Program-made: the position numbers and the translations under genes
Part shown: piece by piece, positions 48,745 through 60,427 of the stretch
Layout: the number at the start of each line of letters is the position of its first letter
Position numbering within the stretch: position 1 is the stretch's first letter
The notes under the pieces: model-generated
Databases searched by the model: none
What the model saw: only the letters and a program-made list of their open reading frames with translations
Told to the model about the DNA's origin: nothing
Origin: Hyalella azteca
Taxonomy: Eukaryota > Arthropoda > Malacostraca > Amphipoda > Hyalellidae
Length of the DNA: 64,000 nucleotides
Direction of reading: 5' to 3'
Assembly: GCF_000764305.2 (NCBI RefSeq)
Contig: NW_025931625.1
Span: 1-64,000, forward strand

Positions 48745-51351
48745 GTGAGTCAGGCCATGTAAATGTATTCCCTCACATTGTCCTCACATTGTCCTCATAT
48801 TCCCTCACATTGTCCTCATATTCTCTCACATTGTCCTCATTTTCCCTCACATTATCCTCATATTCCCTCACATTGTTTTCGTATTCCCTCACAATGTACT
48901 CATATTCCCTCACATTGTCCTCTTATTCTCACATTGTCCTCATATTCTCTTACGTTGTTCTCATATTATCTCACATTGTCCTCATATTCCCTCACATTGT
49001 CCTCATATTCCCTCACATTGTCCTCATATTCCTTCACATTGTCCTCATATTCCCTCACATTGTCCTCATATTCCCTCAATGAAGAAATAGGCCCATGGCC
49101 TGTTGCCGATTCTTGAATTTTCGTGACTTGATTCACAAGGGATCCGGCCTTTGGAACCCGACCTTTCCATAACTGACGATTGATTGAGATGACAGTTCCT
49201 TTGGAGGAAAGGCAGACTTAGATCAGATTTATTCATATTATTATTCTTATTTAATGAAATATTTATTTTTAAATTCTATTCAAATTCAGTATTTTCAAGG
49301 ATGATGGATAATAATAGATGGATAATAAACAACTTATTTAATAATTAACTCTGTCATGTGCATTGTCGTATTTCAAAACTCAATTTGAGTAACTCCATAA
49401 TAATAAAACGTTACATGCTGATGAGTGACTATAGTGGCAGTGCCTGAATGTCGAATATAAGCGTTTTGGTATGCATTGAAATTTCCACATGACTCTCAAG
49501 GTATTGATCAAAAGAAATTAGAGTGTGCATTTTTTCCTAAAACTTGTGATAATTTAGCATTGAAGTCCTTGAGTTGGAATAATACCATGCGTGGCAACGA
49601 CAACATGAGCCAAGTTTAAAGCAATACGTTTGTTGCATCAGCAAAAAATGTCAACTCCCGAAAAATCATAGTTTTTTTAATTCAATCCAATCTAAATACA
49701 AAATAATGGCCAACGACGGTTACAACATTCATACAATCCGCTATGACAACACCAGTAATCTTCAGCTTCTTTGAATACCAATGATCAAAAAAATGAAATT
49801 TTTTAAATTAACGCCAATTAATTTTTTCACACGGAAGAAAAATTATCTTGAGTTTTTAACACATTCTTCGAAAAATTCCGAAAGCTTGAGAATAATAAAC
49901 CGAAATTTGAGACCAGCAGTAAAACATCTGATGGTCACTCACTATCTTTGCTACTGTCACTTGCAGATACGAAAAATGGGGAGCGGAGAGTTCGGTGCGG
50001 GGGATCGCTGGTCAGTGGACGCTATGTACTGACTGCTGCGCAGTGCGTCGCGCCAAGCTACATAAGAGGGAGGAAACTGTGAGCATGCGGTAGGCTGGTA
50101 CTGCACGACGCTAGCTCACATGTATATTGTGCAGTAACTGCAACAGTAAACACGAAGTTATTTAACGCATTTTCCCACAAAGCTTGAACGCAATATGCGT
50201 GCTCTGCGCCATAACAAGCGCAGTTCACAGGATTATAGCTGGAAAAACAATGTCATATAATTTTTTGAAACGCTTATCCGTTTGATTCGCCCACGCAGGA
50301 CGCATGTGACTCTCGGGGACTGGAGGCTGAGCACAGACCCCGACTGCTCGGACAACGTCTGTGCTCCTGAGCGCCTTTCCGTCTTAGTTGAAGAAGTGGT
50401 CGTGCATCCGGGGTTTAACACACCCTCGAGGCTGAACAACGATATCGCTCTAATAAGACTGCAGAGCGAGGTCAATTTTAATCGTGAGTGTCCGTAATTC
50501 TTTATACGGTATAAAATAGATAATTGGAACTTGGGAAGCCTGTCGATAGATCGACGGAATTTTCAACTCTGAAGGCAGAAAAAGGCTTTCCATACCTACC
50601 GATAATTAAATGCATTAATAGGCTAGCGGATTAAGCATATTTACTTTCAATGAGACGAATTAAATGAGAAACTATCAGACAAACAAAGCCTATTTTCTAT
50701 TGGGGAATCATGAAATATTTCTCATAGGTTTTATTCAACCAATCTGCCTGCCGCCAACGAACTTTGGGAGCTCTGAAGTCTCGGTGAACCAAACCGTGGT
50801 TGCGGTTGGCTGGGGCGACACCGTAACTGGTGACGCTAGCGACGTGCTGAAAGAGGTTCGCCTCAACATCGCAGAACCGTCCGTCTGCAAACGAGTTTAT
50901 TCTTCGAATTTTCAACTTAACGGAGCGCACGTGAGTGTAATGACGCTGAGATAACAATATTATTCCATCACATGTGCATCGACATGCCATCTTAATCACA
51001 AGCAAAAACCTGTTTGATATGACTTCGGTGAAGCGCTAAAACTAACTATAGAAGTTGTTCGATTCCTCAAATTGACATTAGAGGATGTAAAACATCTTAT
51101 CTTGCTACAGAAGACATAAAGATACATTAACAAGTTTAAATGCCATTCAGATGTGCATCGGTGGAGGGCTAGAAGACACGTGCTTTGGTGACTCTGGAGG
51201 CCCAGTGATGAAGCTGAACAAAGACCAGCGTTCCTATGTGCTGGCCATCACGTCGTTCGGAGCGCCAAACTGTGGTACTCCTGGACAACCTTCCGTGTAC
51301 ACCTCAGTAGCTCACTTCAATGACTGGATCCGCCAGTCAATGAAGTCATAA
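48678..51351 (+). CDS. Secreted S1A serine protease homologue with His-to-Gln active site; gene span
   Basis: Exons 48678-48744, 49967-50078, 50299-50483, 50728-50930 and 51151-51351, all joining in phase with GT-AG borders. A signal-peptide-like start (AAMVTLLLLTA) is followed by a trypsin fold: CGGSLVSGRYVLTAAQCV, NNDIALIRL, QPICLP, VAVGWGD, CFGDSGGPVM and PSVYTSVAHFNDWI. Asp102 and Ser195 are present, and Asp189 (in EDTCFGDSGG) suggests trypsin-like specificity. His57 is Gln (codon 50041-50043), so ordinary proteolysis is unlikely. The CSDNVC pair and VEEVVVHPGF resemble the catalytic domain of clip-domain proteases. No clip domain is visible, and the stretch normally linking IVGG to CGGSL is too short, so an exon may be missing. 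It could be a non-catalytic homologue or a decaying copy. Confidence 0.85.
48765..49080. repeat. 21-bp array in the first protease intron
   Basis: Unit CCTCATATTCCCTCACATTG plus T, about 14 copies, starting some 20 bp after the donor. The unit resembles the exon end TCACGCATTGTC, though less closely than in CRAT. Confidence 0.92.
49078..49125. repeat. Dispersed ~60-bp repeat, one of three copies
   Basis: GAAGAAATAGGCCCATGGCC and TGTTGCCGATTCTTGAA recur at about 44895-44955 (plus) and 56550-56595 (inverted). The class is unknown. Confidence 0.7.
49967..50078 (+). CDS. Serine protease homologue exon 2: CGGSL and mutated His57 motif
   Basis: Reads TKNGERRVRCGGSLVSGRYV, then LTAAQCVAPSYIRGRKL. 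Cys42 and Cys58 are kept; position 57 is Gln (CAG at 50041). Acceptor CTTGCAG, donor GTGAGC. Confidence 0.88.
50299..50483 (+). CDS. Serine protease homologue exon 3: catalytic Asp
   Basis: Reads THVTLGDWRLSTDPDCSDNV, CAPERLSVLVEEVVVHPGF and NNDIALIRL. The Asp of DIALIRL is Asp102. The extra Cys pair is typical of arthropod clip-protease catalytic domains. Acceptor CACGCAG, donor GTGAGT. Confidence 0.9.
50728..50930 (+). CDS. Serine protease homologue exon 4
   Basis: Reads FIQPICLPPTNFGSSEVSVN and VVAVGWGDTVTGDASDVLKE, then EVRLNIAEPSVCKRVY. These match the PICLP and VAGWG strands of S1A proteases. Acceptor CTCATAG, donor GTGAGT after GGAGCGCAC. Confidence 0.9.
51151..51351 (+). CDS. Serine protease homologue exon 5: GDSGG and C-terminus
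   Basis: Reads MCIGGGLEDTCFGDSGGPVM, SFGAPNCGTPGQPSVYTSV and ends DWIRQSMKS with TAA. Ser195 and Asp189 are present. An AATAAA at 51807 could end the transcript. Confidence 0.93.
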   Translation: MCIGGGLEDTCFGDSGGPVMKLNKDQRSYVLAITSFGAPNCGTPGQPSVYTSVAHFNDWIRQSMKS

Positions 51352-51352
51352 G

Positions 51353-52375
51353 ACCTTGCAATAATTACCTCGGCAAAACAGTTACTTCTGTATTATTTAC
51401 TTATGTTTTACAGTAATTACTTCTATGTTTCAGTATTTACTCCTGTATTACATTAATTACTTCTTATATACACTTTCAGCACTTTACCTGTTGAATCTAA
51501 AGGAACGTACAGTAATCCCGTATAGTAACCCAGTAAACCTTACCGTAAACTTCTAATTGAAACGTACACTAACCGAAGGACGGCCGCCCAATTTTCCTCA
51601 AGCAACTCGTGCGATCTAATAGCGGTTTTCCTCAGAGTTCCAGACTGCTTCATTTAGCGCCCGTAGCTTAAATAATTGCACTTACGAACCCAATACCAAT
51701 TTCAAGTGAGACAAGCTTCAACTCTGGCCAGGTTCACATGAAGATAGTAGGGTGGATATATATATATGAGTTGAAGCTATCATATATAATAGAAATTGCA
51801 CTTTCAAATAAAATATTATTATTTGAACGATTTGTTTTTAACTCTGATTCTCACGTGGGAGAGCTTCAGGGAAAATTTATAATTACTATGTGCGTCGGAA
51901 AATCTCTTGAAGACCTGCTTTATTAATATGATTCTCAAAAGATTTCCCTTAAAATAATCTTTTATTTATACCCTTTTTGGCTTCTTCCCAATGACCAGCC
52001 AGCTGCCCTCGTTAGATACCATTAATGCCGTGCCTCGGTGATAGGAATTATTCATCGTGACAAGCTAACAAATAGATCCTTGACATCTTTACGGCTCCCC
52101 CTCTGGTTGAATTTGTTTTCCATTTCTTTGACGACTTGGCTGAAGCAATTGATTACCTTGGGGACGCCTGTCGGATCCTAATATTTAAAGCAAGATGATG
52201 TCACGGGCTGGTTACCGACGGATGGCTTAATCCGCGGCTCAGGCGGCTGATTGGTGGTCATCCGGAAATATGCTAGGCGTTCCTTTCAAGGCTGATTGGT
52301 GCACAAATTTAGTGATGCACGGCTGCGTATCCCACAAGATTACACTCATCAGAGACAAATGGTAGCCGTAGGTTA
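51353..52375. other. Non-coding DNA after the protease gene
   Basis: AT-rich, with a short TTACTTCTGTATTA repeat at 51380-51470. No gene seen. Confidence 0.5.
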
Positions 52376-52383
52376 GGTTACAT

Positions 52384-52873
52384 CAATGGTTCCCAAACTT
52401 TTGCAGGCTGGCTCCCCCTTGGCTCCTCACTGAATTCCTAACCCCCCCAAAAGCCCCACAGACGCACAAAAAAAACAGATTTTGAATATTTTCAAAAATT
52501 TACACTCGTAAAAAAGAAGAGGCTAAAAACAGATATTGGTGGAAAACCTTATAGCTGAGCATGGTTTAATTAACTAGTATAAGGTTGACCCATCAGAAGC
52601 CCATTTTTGCGGATGTAGTTCGTTGTTCGCCTGTGACGTCACTGATCTCAGTGACGTCACGGGCATTAACCAATCACCGAAACGCGTTCAAACCAGTCAA
52701 CTAATCCGTCATGGGGATGACGGGTTTGTTTACGTTTCTCGATCTACGTGACGTAACAAGAAGGCTGAACTGAAAGAAGGATCTTCTCGTGGGTCAACCT
52801 TATATAGTTCAACCATGCTTAGATCTTTCTACCACCCATAAGGGAGCGGTACCGCCCACTTTGGGAACCACTG
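52384..52873. mobile_element. 490-bp hAT-like MITE containing a nested element
   Basis: Ends CAATGGTTCCCAAACTTT and TTTGGGAACCACTG, with a perfect 8-bp duplication GGTTACAT (52376-52383, 52874-52881). It is interrupted by the CATGGTT MITE at 52560. Confidence 0.9.
52560..52817 (+). mobile_element. hAT-like MITE, copy 3, nested
   Basis: About 258 bp, very similar to the copy at 29900, with two TGACGTCA octamers. Left terminus altered (CATGGTTTAATTAAC); no clear 8-bp duplication. Confidence 0.88.
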
Positions 52874-53639
52874 GGTTACATGAACATAAGGTAACCGTGT
52901 ATGGCGTAGAGTCTATAATGTGGCATAATCGCATAAAGCATACTCATGCAGTACAATTATCGTTGAGAAATTGAAACCTGGATTAGTATAAGAACAATGC
53001 ATCCAAGGTACAATGGGAAGAAAGGATGAGATTTTTAAAAAGTCAGATTTGAAGAAGTGAAAGATGGCATTTTGACCAATTAAAATTGGCCGCAAAAATT
53101 TTAGATTGCTCGATTTATTGTCTCCGATGAAAGTAATCGAAAAAGTATCTCGAAAGCACTCCTCAATACGCAACAGGAAATAGAAATCTCTCTAGGTTTT
53201 CCTAATCCATGTCGCTGTTATTGTGGAACATTACACATCGTTGAACATTTGAAAATTATTTCTCATTCTATTAAATTTAAAATGTAATTAATTTCATAAT
53301 GTACTTCAAACATAAATACATTAACAAATACAGAAGAAATATTTTATATAGAGAAAAGATTTCTTAACTCTGATCTAGAAAAAAAAATTTTTTATCTGAA
53401 TTAATATGAAGGTTATAATAAGCAAAAACACAGACAAAACACATGACACAAATTGGTTAAACCATGAGCGTTTGCCATGGTGTACATTTTCTATGACATG
53501 AACATGAAAATTCATAGAAAATATTTTTGAGCAGAAACTAAAATGTTTTTCAGCATCCAGTGAGTGTCCACGCGAGAGATATTATAAATGTAAATATTAT
53601 TACGCTTAGTAGCGCGTCATAGCACATCCACCAAACAAT

Positions 53640-56600
53640 GAAAAAAATAGAACAGTGCTCACTGCAATGAGTGACAGAGAGCGTGAGATGAGTGAGAGAC
53701 ATTTTCTCTGCTTCGCGAAGTCACGAACGGTCCGGAACGGACATGACGACTTGACGAGCATAGTCTAGCGCCTTTTAAGCGCATTTTCTCATTTACAGAA
53801 AAAATGCACTATTGTGCTCGCCATGTCCGTCTGTCCGTCCGGCTGCTTGTCTGTTCGTCCGTCCGTGACTTCACGTTTTCGTCGACGAGAAAATGCGCTC
53901 TCAAATCACTCACTGCAGTGAGTACTGAGTTTTAATTTTTTCCATAAATGAGAATATGTGCTAAAAAGGCGCGATTGTGCTGGTCAAGTCCGTCCGTCCG
54001 TGACTTCACGGAGCAGAGAAAATGCACTCTGTCACTCACTGCAGTGAGTACTGATATAATTTTTTATGTGCTGTTATTAAACGTGAGGCAACGGCGGAAA
54101 AATTCAGTAACCTCACAAATAGCTTAGTTTCTGCAAAGGAATATCACGTACTCAGTAGCTACGAACCGGTCGCGAATAATTCACTACAATTTGAAGTCAC
54201 GGACAGACGGATATACTTTTTGTAGGCTACCAAGTAGCTCATATCGAAATTGTATAGAGGATCTCTGGCGCAAATCATGAGCCAGTCATTAATATATATC
54301 TATATTTTCCCTAAACTGTCCATTAATATATTACAATATTGAACATATAGTTGGCGTCTAAGTGCAATAAATAAATGCTAGTGTATTTGTTTACTTATAA
54401 TCGATGGTATAGAAGGCCAAAGGGATGAATCCTCGGTAATTGACGATAAAAATTATAACTGCCTTAATATAAAATTATTTGGCTCCCTAAAACAGAGATC
54501 ACGTTCTTGTGGTGCATGTCGGAATAGAATTTAAACACCTCCTTGAAAAGCACATAATTAATAAAAATATAACTCAGTACTCACTGCAGTGAGTGACAGA
54601 GCGCGCATTTTCTCGTCGACGAAAACGTGAAGTCACGGACGGACAGACGGACGGAGTGACGGACATGGGGAGAACAATAGCGCCTTTTTTCCATTAATGA
54701 GAAAATGCGCTAAAAACACAAAATTATTTTTATTTTCCTGAAACATCGACTTGTGCACTCTCTTTTGTGGTGTTCTAAAAAAAATTTAATTTGCTGTGAG
54801 ACTTCAAATAAGTGAGAAAGTTTTATGTTCTCATACGAGCAACTTTACTGCTAACTACGAGCAAAGATGAAGTTCAATATATTAGATTGTTAACATGCGA
54901 CTTCCGTGCAAACTTTAAGAAAGAAAAGTTTAATCATCTATTTATTAGGCCAGAAGTTGGTATTATTTTTATTTAGTCTTCTGTCTGATAGATACTGCAG
55001 ACATTTCCTGACTTTATTTATTGCAGGTCCAATGAGGCAAATGCTGTGGCGGACAACAGCGCGCCATAACTGCGGGGGACCCACAGCGCCGTTCTGATGT
55101 ACTGGGTGCCAGTTAATACGTATATTGTAATAATTACTTATATCTTGAATTATAATATCATTATATAAAGGATAAAATTATCACATAATTTCAGTTGAGA
55201 TTATAAATTATATCGATACTTGTTCTCCATTCTAATTACTAACGTGAACGACATTTTATTAACAGTTTATAAACTTTCAAAGCTGCTTTTACTTCACTTC
55301 GTAGTTTGACGTAACTATACAATTTCATTTATTAATTGACTTATACAGTTATACTACAGTATTTATATTAAAATACTATATTATTTTAATCATTGTATTT
55401 AACCATTGTACATCTCTAATGTTAGTTGCGTTTGACATCGAGAACATCATTTTGATAGATGGAAATTAATGCTTCATGCTTTCTGAGGACTTGGCGGCAA
55501 TATTGGTATTCTATAAAAGTTTCAGTGGCTGCGAGACTTCGAAATAAACTACAATCAAATGAGAAACTTCGATAGACTCGATATCCTCCGAGCAACTACT
55601 ATAAACTATGATTAATATTATAGTTAAATTTATTAGATGATTGCAAGATGCACTTCGGTGCAAACTGGAAGAAATAAATCTGTGTTATAATCAAATCATC
55701 CACTTGTTTGGCGCGATCTGAAATTTCCTGACTTATATTTTAATAGCAGGTCAAATGTGACAAATGTTGAGGCAGGCAACAGCGCGCCATAACAGCGGGA
55801 GACCCACAGCGCCATCACCTGGGGGCGCCAAGCCACCAATCTGTGTATAATATCAAGAATTGGTACATTGCATGAAATATACCCCCTATTTCAGCTAAAA
55901 TTATTTATAATTTCATATTATAATGTAAATTATATCAATACTCGTTCTGCTTTTGAATTCTACACGTGATCAACATTTTAGAATCAGTTACGTAAATTTC
56001 AGAGCTGCTTATACTTCGCCTCGTAGTGTGAAATACAATTCCATTTATTAATGGAATTATAATACTTACTCTGGTACGTGCCTGTATATTTGGTATTTGC
56101 ACCCAATTCGGGAATATATTTCTAATATACTCAACTTTCGTTTTCTGTTGTAAATTCTCCGTTAGCTCATAAAATGTGAATGTCTTGGGCCTATAGGCTA
56201 TAGGTGATTAATAGAATCGAGAAGATTCAGAAAACGAGTGTTTAGAAGAAGCTTACGATGTTTCATTTCATAAATTATATTCAAACTTTGTTGGTTTGCA
56301 GGGTCCATTATTTACAATGCTGAAAATATCAATAAGCCGATAGAAAATAACTGCTCCGAGCTATTTGAAGATAATGAATAAATTATCTTTACCTGACGTG
56401 ACAGGATGCTGTTAAGTGATCGGAACAATATGTCAATTTCATTTGAAAAACATTTCTGAAGTTAGCAATGAACATTGCATCCATGTTGAATAAATTTTGC
56501 TTGCTTGTTCAATCATACATCTGAAAAATAGAAATCATACATCAATCATACCATGGGCCTATTTCTTCAGCGCCGACACTTCTATTCTATAATCATACAT

Positions 56601-59035
56601 CTGAAAAATAGAAATTCTAGTTTTGTTACCCCTCAAATTTTTTATTTTTCTGTCGAATCCATTGGCTCACAGAGAACGTTTGCTGCCCTGTCGGCTGTAC
56701 GATTGAGAACCTGGATTTGCTACCGAAATTTTTGAGATGTCAATTTATTTATATCAACTTCCTCATCCTAACAAATTTAATTTATGTATGACTAATAATA
56801 GGACATTTTCCCATGCATTTTTGATAGTCAACTAAAAAATATGGAAATACTTGTAGAGGCACATAAATTCGTAGTGTACACACAATTGACGGAGAAGGTT
56901 AAAAGCTCGACTCAATGTCATTGATAAATAATTCAATATTTGGTCTGCACATACAATTCACATTTTGATAATGGTTTCTCTCCCAAAAATGAGGCTTCAT
57001 ATCAATAACGCAAAAATGTAAATCAATCTCCGGTCTAATGAAGTCTCAGATGATTTGATTACTGTTGACGTTAGGGTGGGGAAACCGTCCGGAGGGTGAA
57101 ACTGTGCTTGATAATTATTTGTTATTTTTAATAGCGAAGAGCCGCAGTGCCCAACCTTTCCTTTGTTATAGTTTCACTATTGTTATAAGACGTTTAATAG
57201 TATTTTTTATGCATTAATGAATTGTGAAGCCACCTAAAATTATTATAGGTCTATGCAGATAGTTTAGTTGATATAGAGAAAATACCATACGTACGTGATA
57301 TCAGGTGTTGTCAGGTTAAGGTCAATCAAGTGTTGTGCATTACAGTTGTGATATCAAATTTTGACGGCTACAGTGTAGCTGCTGCATATGCGTGACGAAT
57401 TGCTATTATAATAACATTCTGGCAGTGAGGATTTTTCCTACTATGTTTCTTGCGATTTTAATATGCACAAACTTGACATTTCAGTGACGTCTTGTTGTGA
57501 TAAATGCTCATTCATTTGTTCACTCATCATCGATTGGATCTGAAGGCAACAGAGTTGGATCCTGGATCGTCGGTTATTGACGATTAAAAATACAACTATC
57601 TTAATTAGTCGTATAAATAAATTGACAATAAATAACAATAAACAAAAAACAAAAATATATAATTTTTTGTTTGCTTTTTAGCTCATTTTCTCATTTATGG
57701 AAACAAAAAAATTTAACTCAGTACTCACTGCAGTGAGTAACAGAGAGCGCATTTTCTCTACTCCGTAAAGTCACGGACGGACGGACGGACATGACGAGCA
57801 CAATAGAGCCTTTTCTCATTTATGGAAAAAATGCGCTATTGTGCTCAGCTCGTCATGTCCGTCTGTATGTCTGTCCGTCCGTCCGTGACTTCACGTTTTC
57901 GTCGACGAGAAAATGCGCACTGCAGTGAGTGCTGAGTTATAATTTTTTCCATAAATGAGAAAATGTGCTAAAAAGGCGCGATTGTGCTGGTCAAGTCCGT
58001 CCGTCCGTGACTTCACGGAGCAGAGAAAATGCACTCTCTGTCACTCACTGCAGTGAGTACTGATATAATTTTTCATGTGCTGTTATGAAACGTGAGGCAA
58101 CGGCGGAAAAATTCGGTATCCTCACAAATAGCTTAGTTTCTGCAAAGAAATATTGCGTACTCAGTAGCTACGAGCCGGTCTCGAATAATTCACTGCTCTT
58201 TGAAGTCACGGACAGACGGATATACTTTTTGTAGGCTACCAAGTAGCTCATATCGAAATTTTATAGAGTATCTCTGGCGCTAATCATTAGTCAATCATTA
58301 AATTGTAGCTATATTTTCCCTAAACTGTTCATTTCCATATTACAATTTTGAACATATAGGTGATGTCTAATTGCGATATATGCTAGTGTATTTGTTTACT
58401 TATAATCGATTGGATCAGAAGGCCAAAGGGATGAATCCTCGGTAATTGACGATAAAAAAGTATAACTGCCTTAATATAAAATTATTTTGCTCCCTAAAAC
58501 AGAGATCACGTTTATTTGGTGCACGTCGATATGAAGTATAACACCTCATTGAAAAGCAGAAAATTGTAAAAAAAAATCTTTATTTTCGTGAAACATCGAC
58601 TTTTGCACCCTCTTTTGTGGTGTTCTACAAGAATTTAATTTGCTGTGAGACTTCAAATAAATGAAAAAGTTTTATGTTCTTCTCATACGAGCAACTTTAC
58701 TGTTAACTACGAGCAAAGATGAAGTTCAATATATTAGATTGTTAACATGCGACTTCCGTGCAAACTTCAAGAAAAAAAAAGCTTAATTGTCTATTTCTTT
58801 GGCCAGAAGTTGGTAAGTCACGGACGGACGGACGGACATGACGAGCACAATAGAGCCTTTTCTCATTTATGGAAAAAATGCGCTATTGTACTCGTCATGT
58901 AAGTCCGTCTGTCTGTCTGTCCATCCGTCCGTCCGTGACCACGTTTTCGTCGACGAGAAAATGCGCTCTCTGTCACTCACTGCAGTGAGTACTGAGTTAT
59001 ATTTTTTCATAAATGAGAAAATGCGCTAAAGATAA
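53640..59035. repeat. Cluster of GTCC-containing foldback elements and ~1-kb duplicated modules
   Basis: Copies of an element with ends like TTTAGCGCATTTTCTCATTT, an internal CACTGCAGTGAGT palindrome, CGTCGACGAAAACGTGAAGT and runs of GTCC occur at about 53640-54055, 54565-54715, 57670-58060 and 58812-59035. Separately, 53998-54960 is repeated at about 57978-58812, and diverged pieces recur at 55495-56080 (ACAGCGCGCCATAAC motif at 55057 and 55779). No coding potential. Confidence 0.8.
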
Positions 59036-60427
59036 CAAAAATTACGAAATTTGCCAGAGTAAAACACTCATAATAGTTGAAGGAAAGAGTATTTGTGGGA
59101 GCTCAACAATGATTGGCAGTCTGGCGCCCGCCTTTAATTTTTGGTAATTTTTTGCACTCATATGGACATTAGTTAATTTTTTCATGGAGTGTTGCTTGAG
59201 CCGTGAGAGAGGACGGACGTGACGTGTCGTACCGGTCCTGATATGACTTTTTTCTATTGCCTGTTGGTGGCATGTATCTTGTACGAAGTGTTTCAGTGAA
59301 AAGTTTTAAATTCAGTGTGAAGTCAGTAAAGAGAGTGTGAGTAGGGAACATACTGTAAGTGGATATTAAAAGTCATTCTACCGAATTTCGCCTTTTATGT
59401 CAAGTGTTTAGGTTGACCTTCAAATTGGTTCAGTGAAATCGTAAATGAGATGGTATAAGATCATTTCAGAGAACACTATTGTGAGCGGTAAAAATGGCAG
59501 CCAAAGCTTGTACAAGCCAACCATCTGGAGAAGGCCTTGAATGCAAAAAACTAAATTACGGTAAATTAATGTAATTAATGCAGCCTGGTCGGTAACTTTG
59601 AATGCTTTCTACCCCCAGTATACCAACTTGCTAGAACGTAAAGACGAGGGCGTCATTCATATGCAGAAAATGTGTAAAGAATGAGGAGTGGTTCAAAGAA
59701 TGTGCCGAAGTTATGCAAAGAGCTCTAGGGAGTAAAGGGAGTCAAAATAAGACAAATATGTTTACCTCGGCCGGCGTGCCCAGGCGTTGCCACCCTCTAC
59801 TCCCTCTGGTCCCGCCTGCCCCAACGCTGTCCGAAATCGTACCCCGAGCCCCTTTCCCTTTACTCGCACTCCACTCCTTGACCGCAGCCCAGAGAAGGAA
59901 GGGGAAAGGGTAACCCTACCCTTCTCCCGCACCACCCTCACTCCCACAAGCCATTTAAATGCCTCTGCTGATATACCGCCTGGTAACAAGCGCATCTGCT
60001 GGAGGTATCTTCAGGGAAATTTAGATCGGGAGAATAAAGGATTGAGCTGTAGGTATCCTCAACCTAAGATTTTTTCACAAATTTTCAACATTTGGGAGCA
60101 AAAACCAACGCGGGTGCATAAATGGGAAATACTGCCAATAATATCATCCGTTTTTGTGCTGCAATACTAAAAAAATGTAGCTTGCAAACGAGATAACTGT
60201 CGGTTTCATAACCATAAACACAGCCTGCAGGCGGGAAATGATGCCGAAGGGAGACGGTACTCTGATACTTCATCCCCGGAACACCAGATAGATTCTACTC
60301 CCAAACTGAAAACTTCAGAAAAAATGCATTTGTTAAAAAAACGTTCTGGAAGCGCGAATCAATCGTAATCAAGGGAACAACAGCGCGGTTCCAATAATTA
60401 CTACACCGGACGCCATATCCTACCGTA
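59036..60427. other. Non-coding DNA upstream of the LINE
   Basis: 59770-59950 is a GC-rich Pro/Ser-coding-like stretch that may be 5' sequence of the LINE. Nothing firm. Confidence 0.35.
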
